Assembly: GCA_965230625.1 (NCBI GenBank)
Contig: CBDDLL010000001.1
Span: 2,604,001 to 2,668,000 of the forward strand
DNA length: 64,000 nucleotides
Reading direction: 5' to 3'
Source of the DNA: Saccharicrinis sp965230625
GTDB taxonomy: Bacteria; Bacteroidota; Bacteroidia; Bacteroidales; Marinilabiliaceae
A model generated the notes under the pieces. The model worked only from the letters and a program-made list of their open reading frames with translations, did not search any database and was not told the DNA's origin. Position numbers and translations under genes: made by a program. How positions within the stretch are numbered: position 1 is the stretch's first letter; each line of letters begins with the position of its first letter. Shown here piece after piece: positions 51,782 to 60,551 of this stretch.

Positions 51782-54271
51782 TTATCTAAATCTGAAATAA
51801 ATAAAACTAATAATCAATCCTAGGGTGATGATTAAAGCCCACTCATGGGGTTCAGGCACAGCTCCTGAATCTTGTAGATTGGCATTTTTTAAACTGTTCT
51901 TATTCTCCTTAATGTCAAAGCGTTCATAATCCTTCTGGCTTTCGAGTACAATTAAGCTTGAAACAGGTGTAACAATAAAAGCTTCGTTACATAAAGAGTA
52001 AACAGAATCGGGAATTTCAGCTTCTTCTTGTAAAAAGAGATGACCTGCTTTTTGCATTACAGAATGGTAATTAAATAACCTTAATAAGTGAGATGGTGCA
52101 TGAGGTACTTTTGTAAGGTTATTGTTAACGTTACTTGCAGGAATTATTGCTATTTCTGACATTGGTATATTAACTCCGGAAGTATATCTATTATAATCTC
52201 TAAACCAATAGTCTAGTTTTGTTTTTCGCAATTGTTCCAGGGTTTTATTTCTACAATCAATTAATTTGAATTCTTCAAGGGCTTTTGTATAGGGTGACTT
52301 TTCTCCGTTCAGGATAATAGTTGAAATAGGTTGATTTTCTTTACTTAAATGATTCAGAAAACTGTTATAAAATAACGAGTTCTTAAGTTCAGAAGGAATG
52401 GGAGAGTTGTTATTTCCTTTTGTTATAATTAAAGCCGATTCGGGATTTTTAATCTTAAATACAGGTAATAAAGAGAAAGGTCGTTTACTTAGTTTGTTAA
52501 AAATCGAATTAAAATTTGTTAACTCCAAAAGAATAAAATCATTGTTGTCGTGTACGTACACAGGTATACCATCAACATGGCTTAGTACAAACATCACATC
52601 ATTTTTACTCCAGGTTTTATTAATATCTAAATAAATAGAACTTGGAGTTTTAGATTTTTTATATTTAATATTTTTTAATTGCCATGTTTTATTGTTGAAT
52701 GTAAAGGTGTTTTCTGAAATAGGAGAGGCTTCTACTGAACAGCTCCAGTCATAAACAGGTTTACCTTCGTATATATATTGGTTTGGCATTTCTTCCGACA
52801 TAAAATTGGGCATAGATTCAGACTGTGTTTGCCCAACGAACTTTACATGAATAATCTCATCTGCACCTTTATTATTAGGGCCTTGAACTTTCATGTTTTC
52901 AAAAAACAAACGATTTCCTTTTTTTAAGAGAGGAGCTGTTATACCTATTTTTACTCTTCGGGGCTCTTTAGGAGTACAAGGAAAAATGGTTGCTGTTAGG
53001 CGATTACCTTCTTGCCAATGCAGAACTACAGGATCTCGTCTTTCTTTTCCTACAATGGTTCTATAGGCATTAGTAGCTTTTTTTCTGGTGGTTAACCTGG
53101 ATTTTTCTTCTTTGCCATCAATCCATAACGAAAGGGATGAAGCTACAGCACCATCGGGCAAATTAAATGTAAATAATGCTTCTTGTTGATTCCAGGCACT
53201 AGAACTTGTGTTTTCTATCCAAATTGTTTTTTCGAAATAGGCCATCCTATAATCTGGATAAATCCTTACATCTGTAAGTTCTTTATTCACTTTTAAGTCT
53301 CTACCCGACCAAAGTTTTTCATATGCAAAATGACGCGTATTATTAATAGATGATAATATTTTTACTCTTTCTTTATTTTCTAATGAAAGATTATCAGTAA
53401 GAAGGGCAGCGGTGGCTACAAGAGGATCGTGCTCTCGTATCTCGGAAAAAGAACCACCACTAAAATTGAAATCAAACCAACTATCAGAATGAATCTCGTA
53501 AAGAAGCTTTTTTCCAATGATACGTTTGGTCCAATACTCCGATGTACAATTTTGAGCATAAATAACCCATTCTGGTAAACTGTTTTTTTTATTCAAAACC
53601 AGGTTTTTCTGAGCACCTTTTATTTGTTTATCATGGTAACAGTATAATCCTGAGTAGACAAAAATAAAAATTGTAGCAATAGAAATTCCTCCTAATACCC
53701 ATTTACGATTGGCATTTACATACTTTGATTTAAAGGTTGCAATAAGGCTATAGGTTACTAATAGCGCCGGAATTAATAAATGAAAAGATAACCCAATTAA
53801 AAATATTCCTAGTAGAGCAAATGGTGAAAAAGGCATTAGAACAAATGCATAATATAGGTAAACGAGAATTCCAATTCCAACTATTAATGAAGATAAGTTA
53901 CTTATTAATTTAGGCAGATATCCTTTATAGCCCGTAACAATAAACGCACTTAGTGCTATTGGTAGAAATATTTTTAGCCAGGTGGGGGTAATTGCAAAAA
54001 TATGAATGTCTTTGTTAAGCGTAAAACAGCTTATTAACATTAAGGATAAAAAAATATGAACATTAAGTCGGGGTTGTCCTGCTTTAAACAACTTAGTGTT
54101 TTTAGGTCTGTCTGCAAAAGAAAGTAAGAAGTAAACTATAGCAATAGGGTAATTAAGCAAAGCAGCTCCTTCCATAGTGCTTCTACTATGAGGTACTAAA
54201 TGGAATATGACCATAGTTACTGGCAATAAACAAATACCAAGAATTTGAATGTGAGTTAATTTAGTTTTCAT
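51782..54271 (-). CDS. XrtN-sorted VIT-domain membrane protein
   Basis: An 829-residue protein. The first about 210 residues hold around six to seven transmembrane helices; a VIT (vault inter-alpha-trypsin) domain spans about 350-445 (AWNQQEALFTFNLPDGAVASSLSLW...TNAYRTIVGKERRDPVVLHWQEGNR). The last 28 residues hold a sorting tail: Pro-Glu-Pro (806-808), a hydrophobic helix and the basic end FRFR, the usual PEP-CTERM design read by exosortases. Directly upstream of xrtN. Role in the cell envelope unknown. The 19-bp palindrome lies 18 bases before its ATG. Confidence 0.85.
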   Translation of the reverse strand: MKTKLTHIQILGICLLPVTMVIFHLVPHSRSTMEGAALLNYPIAIVYFLLSFADRPKNTKLFKAGQPRLNVHIFLSLMLISCFTLNKDIHIFAITPTWLKIFLPIALSAFIVTGYKGYLPKLISNLSSLIVGIGILVYLYYAFVLMPFSPFALLGIFLIGLSFHLLIPALLVTYSLIATFKSKYVNANRKWVLGGISIATIFIFVYSGLYCYHDKQIKGAQKNLVLNKKNSLPEWVIYAQNCTSEYWTKRIIGKKLLYEIHSDSWFDFNFSGGSFSEIREHDPLVATAALLTDNLSLENKERVKILSSINNTRHFAYEKLWSGRDLKVNKELTDVRIYPDYRMAYFEKTIWIENTSSSAWNQQEALFTFNLPDGAVASSLSLWIDGKEEKSRLTTRKKATNAYRTIVGKERRDPVVLHWQEGNRLTATIFPCTPKEPRRVKIGITAPLLKKGNRLFFENMKVQGPNNKGADEIIHVKFVGQTQSESMPNFMSEEMPNQYIYEGKPVYDWSCSVEASPISENTFTFNNKTWQLKNIKYKKSKTPSSIYLDINKTWSKNDVMFVLSHVDGIPVYVHDNNDFILLELTNFNSIFNKLSKRPFSLLPVFKIKNPESALIITKGNNNSPIPSELKNSLFYNSFLNHLSKENQPISTIILNGEKSPYTKALEEFKLIDCRNKTLEQLRKTKLDYWFRDYNRYTSGVNIPMSEIAIIPASNVNNNLTKVPHAPSHLLRLFNYHSVMQKAGHLFLQEEAEIPDSVYSLCNEAFIVTPVSSLIVLESQKDYERFDIKENKNSLKNANLQDSGAVPEPHEWALIITLGLIISFIYFRFR

Positions 54272-54288
54272 GTTTTAAATATTAAAAG

Positions 54289-54307
54289 TACTTTGAAATA
54301 CAAAGTA
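54289..54307. promoter_or_regulatory. 19-bp palindromic operator before the VIT/xrtN operon
   Basis: TACTTTG (54289-54295), AAATA, CAAAGTA (54301-54307), 18 bases before the start codon at 54271. It is the same palindrome, with different centre, as that at 55371-55389. On the transcribed strand TTACTTTG within it is one base off the -7 consensus, so a bound regulator would cover the promoter. Confidence 0.72.
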
Positions 54308-54408
54308 AAAGTTCAAAAAAATATAATAGCTTGTTTGTTAGTGTGTTAATGTGAATTATTTTAAATCTCTTGTTCATGTATGTTGTTGATTTTTAGTTAA
54401 TATTCTAA

Positions 54409-54708
54409 TTATTTATTCATCCCTTTTATTAAATTATTTAAACCTTCAATATGTTTTTCAAAGGAATAACGCCCAAGTTGTGTCGCTTTATAGGTTGTTT
54501 GGGGTTTTCTTCCAACAAATTGTTTATTTACTTCTATCAAATCATTTTTTTCTAAAGCTTTAAGGTGACTGGCCAAATTACCATCCGAAGCGTTCAAATG
54601 ATCTTTTAAGGTATTAAAATCTACCTTGTCATTCACCATTAATATAGCCATGATTCCCAGTCTTAACCTGCTTTCAAAGAGTTTACTTATGTTATCGATA
54701 ATCCCCAT
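54409..54708 (-). CDS. Small winged-helix transcriptional regulator
   Basis: A 99-residue winged HTH protein (about residues 7-85): LRLGIMAILMVNDKVDFNTLKDHLNASDGNLASHLKALEKNDLIEVNKQF, with a beta wing (GRKPQTTYKATQLG) and a C-terminal dimerisation helix. It resembles HTH_34/ArsR-PadR-like DNA-binding domains and lacks a sensor domain, so the linked membrane protein may sense the signal. It begins 6 bases after the membrane-protein gene ends. The pair of identical palindromes around the locus is its likely binding site. Confidence 0.82.
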   Translation of the reverse strand: MGIIDNISKLFESRLRLGIMAILMVNDKVDFNTLKDHLNASDGNLASHLKALEKNDLIEVNKQFVGRKPQTTYKATQLGRYSFEKHIEGLNNLIKGMNK

Positions 54709-54714
54709 TCTTTC

Positions 54715-55353
54715 TTATACCCTCTCGTATTTCAAATACATTAATAAACCATACACTATGTGCAATATGCCAAATCCTATTAACCAAAAAATAATGCCAT
54801 AACCAATAAAGCAACTACTTATTAAACCAAGGAATATCTCGGATACCCCTAAGTATCTTATTTCTCTATGTGTATATCTACTTGCATTGAGTAAGGAAAG
54901 TCCATAAAAAATCAAGGTAGTAGATGCTAATAAATATAGTTCGCCATGATATGCAAGAATAAGTGAAAAAACACCACCAGTAATGAGTGGTATAAATAAA
55001 TTAATTAAAAAGTACTTAGTAGATGCATCCCAAATTTTTAACCCTTTTTTCTTACTATTTTTAAATGTAAAGTAAAATGCTGTACCAATTGATAGAAATA
55101 ATGTAACTAATGCAATTATAGCAACTGTAATAAAAGTTTCGGCAAAAATATTGAGTGATAAAAAATAATGGGTGACTTTAACAGGAGGAGCAAAAGATCC
55201 ATCTCCCAGATACCACCATGTGTATGATCCACATATTAAAGCAATGATTCCTGCAGAAACTCCTGACAGACCGCTTAAAGATAAACAACGGCTTGAACGT
55301 TCCATTAACGAACGTATTTCAGAAAGATGATTAAGTTGCTCTTGTGCATTCAT
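54715..55353 (-). CDS. Multi-pass membrane protein co-encoded with the regulator
   Basis: A 212-residue protein starting MNAQEQLNHLSEIRSLMERSSRCLSLSG (ATG 55353; a longer frame lacks support). About five to six hydrophobic segments follow, starting with GLSGVSAGIIALICGSYTWWYL. Gene pairs of this type of membrane protein with a small winged-helix regulator are common in Bacteroidota; the membrane protein may control the regulator, but no function is proven. The operator palindrome lies 18 bases before its ATG. Confidence 0.7.
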   Translation of the reverse strand: MNAQEQLNHLSEIRSLMERSSRCLSLSGLSGVSAGIIALICGSYTWWYLGDGSFAPPVKVTHYFLSLNIFAETFITVAIIALVTLFLSIGTAFYFTFKNSKKKGLKIWDASTKYFLINLFIPLITGGVFSLILAYHGELYLLASTTLIFYGLSLLNASRYTHREIRYLGVSEIFLGLISSCFIGYGIIFWLIGFGILHIVYGLLMYLKYERV

Positions 55354-55370
55354 AATTATAATTTTAAAAG

Positions 55371-55389
55371 TACTTTGCAATTCAAAGTA
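55371..55389. promoter_or_regulatory. 19-bp palindromic operator before the membrane-protein/regulator pair
   Basis: TACTTTG (55371-55377), CAATT, CAAAGTA (55383-55389), 18 bases before the ATG at 55353. Both sites also share the flank AAAAG on the left side and A on the right. Identical sequence and identical distance to the start codon at two genes of one locus point to one regulator. Confidence 0.72.
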
Positions 55390-55565
55390 AGTGCATTTTA
55401 TTTAAATGGACAAACAAAAAATGAAGTTTTATTCGGATAATTATGTTCTTAGTATTGTTTTAGTATGAGTTAAGTATTTGTATGTGTGGGTATTGGGTAA
55501 GTGTTGGTTTTGTGTTTTTTTTCTTTAAAATTATTTACTTTGTGGTTGATGTAATGATTTTTGCA

Positions 55566-55916
55566 ATGAATGTAACTGGTAAATGGATATTTAAAGAAGA
55601 TTTTTCTTTTGGTAAAGATGAAGGTGAGGCTGAATTAAAGCAAGTTGGCAGTGAAATAACAGGCACGCTTAAGTTCACGGAATTTATTGATGAAGAACCT
55701 CCTTTTGAAGTTAAGTGTGAGTTAAAAGGAAGCTTAAATGGGAATAAAATACTATTACATGTTGTTAGTTATGAGATACTAAACTCAACTATACAAATTG
55801 AATATTTCCCCGAAGTTAGAGATGGAATAATAAATGCTAATGGTCAGATAGTTGGGTCTAGTGAAGATGAACAAGGTGTATGTGGAGTGTTTATTTTGGA
55901 GAAAAAGCCCGGTTAA
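55566..55916 (+). CDS. Small lipocalin-like hypothetical protein
   Basis: A 116-residue cytoplasmic protein, chosen to start MNVTGKWIFKEDFSFGKDEGEAEL at 55566; the longer frame adds a hydrophobic leader rich in Phe without proper signal features. The sequence has the strand order of a lipocalin-like/calycin fold with repeated KWxF, GTLKF and GVFILE segments. Family unknown. It ends 58 bases before the HNH gene. Confidence 0.5.
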   Translation: MNVTGKWIFKEDFSFGKDEGEAELKQVGSEITGTLKFTEFIDEEPPFEVKCELKGSLNGNKILLHVVSYEILNSTIQIEYFPEVRDGIINANGQIVGSSEDEQGVCGVFILEKKPG

Positions 55917-55935
55917 TACAATAAGCGTTATTTTT

Positions 55936-55967
55936 TTTGTCTACATCTCTCTATTTTCCTACCTTTG
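55936..55967 (+). promoter_or_regulatory. Strong promoter of the HNH gene, seemingly leaderless
   Basis: TTTG (55936-55939), then 20 bp, then TACCTTTG (55960-55967): a perfect Bacteroidota promoter. The next ATG in frame is 55975, only 8 bases after the -7 box, so the transcript would start at or next to the start codon. Confidence 0.65.
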
Positions 55968-55974
55968 TAAATGT

Positions 55975-56631
55975 ATGGAGGAGAATTTCAGGAAGGTTAA
56001 CTGTGTTGGAATAAATGATGCGATTGAAGTTAATAGTAACGGGAACACAGTTAGAGTAAATGGAAAAACAGTTCATCAATCGCTGGTTAAGTCGAAGAAC
56101 CATAAGTTTGGTTTTTACCAGGTATCAGTAAACGGAAAAAGGTTGTATGTACACCGATTAGTTGCTGAAGCTTTTGTAAAAAATCCAAAACCGGTATCTT
56201 ACAAACTTGTATTACATAAAAATGGTAATACAACTGATAACGAACATTCCAATCTGGAGTGGGGAGATAAGAAAAAATCATTACAGCACCGGAAAAAGCG
56301 TGATGACAAATCTTTTAGAGGACATTCAACAATTTCGTATGAAGAGGCATTATCAATTGCTGAAAGATTAGATAATGGCGAGTTTGCCAAAGATATCTCT
56401 AAAGAATACGGTGTTTCGGAAATGAGTATTGCCCGAATAAGGAAAAGGTATTGTCAGCAGAAGAATAAAAGTGTAAGATATTCTAGAGAGATAAAAGAAA
56501 ATATCTTGAGGCTTTGTCAAAAACATTCACCATCGCATGTTGCCAACATTACAAAAATACCTTATCACACTATTTGGAGGTGGCTTAAATTATCAGGAGA
56601 AAATCAACAAAAAAGTACAACTTTATTGTAA
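55975..56631 (+). CDS. HNH endonuclease-like protein with C-terminal HTH segments
   Basis: A 218-residue protein. The N-terminal half has the HNH_3-type pattern seen in phage and Bacteroidota HNH proteins: YVHRLVAEAFVKNP, then LVLHKNGNTTDNEHSNLEWGD with H, N and the metal-side residues. Two HTH-like stretches follow (ISYEEALSIAERLDNGEFAKDISKEYGVSEMSIARIRKRY and ILRLCQKHSPSHVANITKIPYHTIWRWL). HNH enzymes cut DNA; the paired HTH could target a site. It could be a stray mobile-element or phage gene. Confidence in catalytic activity is limited. Confidence 0.65.
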   Translation: MEENFRKVNCVGINDAIEVNSNGNTVRVNGKTVHQSLVKSKNHKFGFYQVSVNGKRLYVHRLVAEAFVKNPKPVSYKLVLHKNGNTTDNEHSNLEWGDKKKSLQHRKKRDDKSFRGHSTISYEEALSIAERLDNGEFAKDISKEYGVSEMSIARIRKRYCQQKNKSVRYSREIKENILRLCQKHSPSHVANITKIPYHTIWRWLKLSGENQQKSTTLL

Positions 56632-56684
56632 CCCTATTTAAAAATAATACGTATAAAATCATACTAGAGTTTGTTGATCTTATA

Positions 56685-56704
56685 AAGTTCTTAATCAAGA
56701 ACTT
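56685..56704. promoter_or_regulatory. Hairpin AAGTTCTT-AATC-AAGAACTT
   Basis: A perfect 8-bp inverted repeat with a 4-base loop, 60 bases before the universal stress gene. No T-run follows at once, so it may be an operator or a terminator for the HNH gene. Confidence 0.4.
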
Positions 56705-56710
56705 CTCTCC

Positions 56711-56726
56711 ACGGTAATTTTACCGT
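56711..56726. promoter_or_regulatory. Palindrome ACGGTAA-TT-TTACCGT before the stress gene
   Basis: A 7-bp inverted repeat with a 2-base centre, 38 bases before ATG 56765. The size and symmetry suit a dimeric repressor operator; its owner is unknown. Confidence 0.45.
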
Positions 56727-56764
56727 TTATGTAAAGGTGCTTATTTGAATTAAATTTTCAGGCT

Positions 56765-57580
56765 ATGAAAAAGGTATTGCTGCTAACCGATTTTTCAAAC
56801 ACTGCCCGAAATGCCGCTCTTTACGCCTTAAAAATGTTTAAGGACGATAATGTGTCCTTCTGTTTATTAAATGCTTATGATTTGGAGTTCAGTGGAAGTC
56901 CTTATGTTATGCAGGTTAAAGAAGAGATGGCTTTTGAAAGCGAAAAAGGCTTAAAGCAAGAAATAACACTAATTAAGCGTATTTTTCCTGAGGCAGATAT
57001 TAAAATTCTTTCCGCGTTCGGATCTCTTATTAATGTTGTCCACGAATACATTAAAGAACACCACCCCGATTTAATTGTTTTAGGTTGCAGAGGAGAATCT
57101 GCATTAGAAAACTTCCTATTAGGTTCCAATGCTTACGAGGTAATAAAAAGTATTAAAGCTCCAATTTTGGTGGTTCCTAAAAGTGCTGAGTTTAGAAAAC
57201 CAGAAAAAATTGTATTTGCTACAGACTTAAAAGATGTAGAATTGGATGAGGTGATGAACCCTGTTAGGGATATTATAGATCGTTATCGTTCAGCATTGAT
57301 GTTTGTAAATGTTTTGGATGATGAATATGTTAACCGATTGGATGCAGAAAACAAAATTGCTGCTCATTTCCCAAACATTGATTTAAGCTTTAATTTTATC
57401 GAAGGTGAAGATGTAAGTAAAAGCATCAATAAATTTATGGATGAAAATGATGCTGAAATGGTAGCTTTAGTAAGACATAATATTGGATTCTTCGATCGTA
57501 TTTTCCATCCAAGTGTAACAAAACAAATGGTGTTACACCCAGAACATCCAATGTTAATATTACATGATGATTTAGAGTAA
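56765..57580 (+). CDS. Tandem universal stress protein (two UspA domains)
   Basis: A 271-residue protein with two Usp folds: the first (1-140) reads KKVLLLTDFSNTARNAALYAL, and near 110 the nucleotide motif GCRGESALENFLLGSNAYEVI with G-x2-S-type ATP-binding residues; the second (150-271) begins KIVFATDLKDVELDEVM and has a degenerate nucleotide loop. Such proteins help survival under starvation and low oxygen. It is monocistronic, with two palindromes in its control region. Confidence 0.87.
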   Translation: MKKVLLLTDFSNTARNAALYALKMFKDDNVSFCLLNAYDLEFSGSPYVMQVKEEMAFESEKGLKQEITLIKRIFPEADIKILSAFGSLINVVHEYIKEHHPDLIVLGCRGESALENFLLGSNAYEVIKSIKAPILVVPKSAEFRKPEKIVFATDLKDVELDEVMNPVRDIIDRYRSALMFVNVLDDEYVNRLDAENKIAAHFPNIDLSFNFIEGEDVSKSINKFMDENDAEMVALVRHNIGFFDRIFHPSVTKQMVLHPEHPMLILHDDLE

Positions 57581-57618
57581 AATTTGTAACAACCATAGCA
57601 TTAACCACTTTTAAAAAT

Positions 57619-57652
57619 ATCCCATTAGGTAACAGTAGCTTGATGGGATTTT
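57619..57652 (+). terminator. Probable terminator of the universal stress gene
   Basis: ATCCCAT (57619-57625) and ATGGGAT (57643-57649) make a 7-bp stem followed by TTTTAATTT. The rest of the gap 57581-57913 has no convincing frame; a 60-codon reverse frame at 57656 has no supporting signal. Confidence 0.5.
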
Positions 57653-57849
57653 AATTTACATAAAGCAGCAAAAATAATCTACGATATTTTTGAATTTTAA
57701 TTTGGAAAGTGCAAAAAATCCAATCATCCAGTTAAATGCTGTTTGAGTATTAAAATAATCACTTTCATCATAAAAAAATCTTTCGTTTGAGAATAATAAA
57801 GTTCTTTTGTTAAGATTATTTGGCATTGATATTGACATAAAGTGCGACT

Positions 57850-57884
57850 TTGAGCCAACTATTTTAAATATTGATTGTCTTTGT
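57850..57884 (+). promoter_or_regulatory. Possible promoter of the DUF5686 gene
   Basis: TTTG (57850-57853) and TGTCTTTG (57877-57884), one base off the -7 consensus, 23 bp apart, 29 bases before the ATG. Confidence 0.35.
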
Positions 57885-57913
57885 TTTAATTTTCAATTGA
57901 GGATTAAAAGCTA

Positions 57914-60391
57914 ATGAGAAGATTTTTTGCGTCTATTATATTGTTAGTCATTTGTTTAGCTGGGAAGGCGCAAATGCAGTATATCACAGGTTTAGTGGTG
58001 GATAGTGACTCCAAAGAGCCTGTTCCGTTTGCAAGTGTATTTGTAAAGGGAACTACATATGGAACCATGACTGATACCATAGGCACATTTGGACTTAGTT
58101 TTCCAGGTGATTCATTGTCTATATCTGCCATCGGCTTTGAGCCCAAAACTATTAAAGTGAGTTCATCACGTTCAAACATAAAAATTAAGTTAAATCCATC
58201 GGTTACCGAACTCGACGAAGTTAGAGTTTTACCATCAGACCATAGGGTAAGATGGATATTAAGAAATGCTATAAAAAATAAAAAGCTCAATAATCCTGAG
58301 CAATACGACAGGTACTCCTACGAAAAATATAGCAAATGGGATTATAATTTAAATAATGCTGAAAAAGACTTAATGAAGGCTCGGGCTTTCAGGAAACACC
58401 AGCATTTATTTAAGCAAGCAAAGGATAGTTCTTATTACCTACCTGTTTTCTTTTCGGAGCAAGTTGTTTTTAATGAATTTCAAAGAAAACCGTTAATAGA
58501 AAAGTCTACTGTACTTGCCGATAAAACCTCAGGAATTGGCGTTTTAGGCGAATTAGAAATTGGAGGTTATACAAGTGGTTTGGATATTAATATTAACTAT
58601 TACGACAATTACCTTAAGTTTTACGATCAGAATTTTGTGAGTCCTATTGCCGATCAGGGTAAGTTTTACTACAGGTATTATCTGGAAGATAGTACTATAG
58701 TAGACGGAAGTAAGCATTTTAAAGTAACATTTTATCCAAAAAGAAAAGGCGAAAATGTTTTTCAGGGATATATGATTATAGATGATAAAAGATTTGCTAT
58801 CCAGGAAATTGATGCAGCAGTATCTGAGGGTAATCAATTGAACTTTATAAGAAACTTAAAAATTAGGGCAGAATATCAGTTGCTTAACGATTCTATTCCA
58901 TTTTATAAGAGTAATAAAACCAGTGCAATATTTGATTATTTGCCTGTAAGGGGGGATACTACCAAAAGGCGGTTAGAGCTTACATTTCAGGAATACTCCT
59001 CTTTTAGTAAAGTGAAGATTAATCCTAATGAAAAAATTGAACTTTCGGCAAAAAGCTTAAGTTATGAATCGATAAAAGTTAAAGGAGCTTTAGATCGTGA
59101 TTCGACATATTGGGCAAATATCAGGCATCAAAAACTTTCACCTGGCGATTTAGAAAAATATGCTATTATAGATTCTGTTAATCAAGTGCCAACTGTTAAG
59201 TTAGCCAATGAGTTGGCAGAGATGGGGCTAAGTGGTTATTTTGATGTAGGTAAGTTCGAAATTGGGCCTTATACAGAGTTTTTGCAATCCAATAAAATTG
59301 AGGGGACTCGGTTTTTCTTTGGGGGTAGAACCAGTTCCGAAATTAGCGATCATTGGATGTTGTATGGAGGTGTGGGATATTCGACGAAAAATGAGTTGAT
59401 TACTGGTCATGGGGGAGTGGGGTATAAATTTTCATCCGCTAATCGAAAAGTCCTTAGATTGTCATACGACGATAAGTATATAAGAATGGGGGAGAACAGG
59501 AAAATTCTTTATTTATATGAAAATATGCTAACTCCATCAGAAACCAACCTGGTGTCTACCATTTTTGCAAGGGATGAGTTTGATGAGTTGTACCGTCAAA
59601 GAAGTGTTAAACTATCCTATGAACATGAATGGAGGACTGGTTTGAGTACAACTTTTATGGCTGATTATTTTAAACAGTTTTCACCAGAATATTATCCTTT
59701 TATTTACAAAGGAAATGAGTTGGGATCAATATCTGCTGTGGAAGCTGGAATTAATTTTAGGCTATCCTGGAAAGAAAAAGTTGTAGATAGAGGTTACAGG
59801 AGAATATACATAGGTAGTGATTATCCTATTATTAATCTTTCTCTTAACGCAGGTAAGGTATCGTATGCCAATAGAGATAATTGGTATGGAAAATTACATG
59901 CTACCATAAAAGCAAAAAAATACTTTGGGCAGACTTATTTGAACTATGCTTTTGAAGCGGGTAAAATATTCGGAAATGTTCCTTATACTATGTTAGAAAT
60001 TCCCAGGGGTAACGAAACTTATGGATATTATCGTTATGATTTTAATTTAATTAACTACCTGGAGTTTGTTCACGACCAGTACTTTCATAGTTTTATTGAA
60101 TACCATATGAATGGTTTTTTCTTTAATCGATTACCGTTATTGAAAAGATTAGGATTACGAGAGGTAGTTTCTGCTAAAACTATGATTGGAAGTTTAAGCG
60201 ATGAACAAAAAGATGGTATTATGTTTCCTGAATCGTTAAGTTCTGTTGAAGGAGCTTATGTGGAGTTAGGAGCAGGATTAGAGAATGTACTACGCTTTTT
60301 TAGGATTGAGGGTGTTTGGCGCGTTAATCCTAAATCCATTCAAAATGTTCCTGATTTTGGGGTAAGGGTTAAGTTTGAGATTAAGTTGTAA
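57914..60391 (+). CDS. DUF5686 family outer-membrane protein with carboxypeptidase-like N-domain
   Basis: An 825-residue protein with a signal peptide (MRRFFASIILLVICLAGKAQ) and a beta-sandwich domain of the carboxypeptidase regulatory type (ITGLVVDSDSKEPVPFASVFVKGT...TDTIGTFGLSF), followed by a long region with many predicted beta strands ending in an aromatic-rich sequence (VRVKFEIKL), typical of an outer-membrane barrel. The family is common in Bacteroidota and of unknown function. Normal length; it stands alone between the stress protein and Lnt. Confidence 0.85.
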   Translation: MRRFFASIILLVICLAGKAQMQYITGLVVDSDSKEPVPFASVFVKGTTYGTMTDTIGTFGLSFPGDSLSISAIGFEPKTIKVSSSRSNIKIKLNPSVTELDEVRVLPSDHRVRWILRNAIKNKKLNNPEQYDRYSYEKYSKWDYNLNNAEKDLMKARAFRKHQHLFKQAKDSSYYLPVFFSEQVVFNEFQRKPLIEKSTVLADKTSGIGVLGELEIGGYTSGLDININYYDNYLKFYDQNFVSPIADQGKFYYRYYLEDSTIVDGSKHFKVTFYPKRKGENVFQGYMIIDDKRFAIQEIDAAVSEGNQLNFIRNLKIRAEYQLLNDSIPFYKSNKTSAIFDYLPVRGDTTKRRLELTFQEYSSFSKVKINPNEKIELSAKSLSYESIKVKGALDRDSTYWANIRHQKLSPGDLEKYAIIDSVNQVPTVKLANELAEMGLSGYFDVGKFEIGPYTEFLQSNKIEGTRFFFGGRTSSEISDHWMLYGGVGYSTKNELITGHGGVGYKFSSANRKVLRLSYDDKYIRMGENRKILYLYENMLTPSETNLVSTIFARDEFDELYRQRSVKLSYEHEWRTGLSTTFMADYFKQFSPEYYPFIYKGNELGSISAVEAGINFRLSWKEKVVDRGYRRIYIGSDYPIINLSLNAGKVSYANRDNWYGKLHATIKAKKYFGQTYLNYAFEAGKIFGNVPYTMLEIPRGNETYGYYRYDFNLINYLEFVHDQYFHSFIEYHMNGFFFNRLPLLKRLGLREVVSAKTMIGSLSDEQKDGIMFPESLSSVEGAYVELGAGLENVLRFFRIEGVWRVNPKSIQNVPDFGVRVKFEIKL

Positions 60392-60412
60392 TGGACAACT
60401 TAAACCACCTCA

Positions 60413-60430
60413 ATTAAAAAGAAGGTGGTT
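60413..60430. other. Hairpin between convergent genes DUF5686 and lnt
   Basis: AACCACCT (60413-60420) and AGGTGGTT (60423-60430) are perfect 8-base inverted arms with little room for a loop if fully paired, so part of the stem would open. A-runs on the right, not T-runs, make it a weak terminator in either direction. Confidence 0.35.
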
Positions 60431-60551
60431 GAGAAAAAAAATGAGTTAAAGATGGTTTTTATAACATTTCTACTTAAATTTTTTGTTCTGAATCTATCGC
60501 ATATTATTCGAGATAATAGTTCTATTAAATCACCACTAAATACAGTTACAA

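Noticed and set aside
57656..57838. A 60-codon reverse frame upstream of the DUF5686 gene.
   Set aside because: No promoter or domain; it lies in the promoter region of a gene on the other strand.
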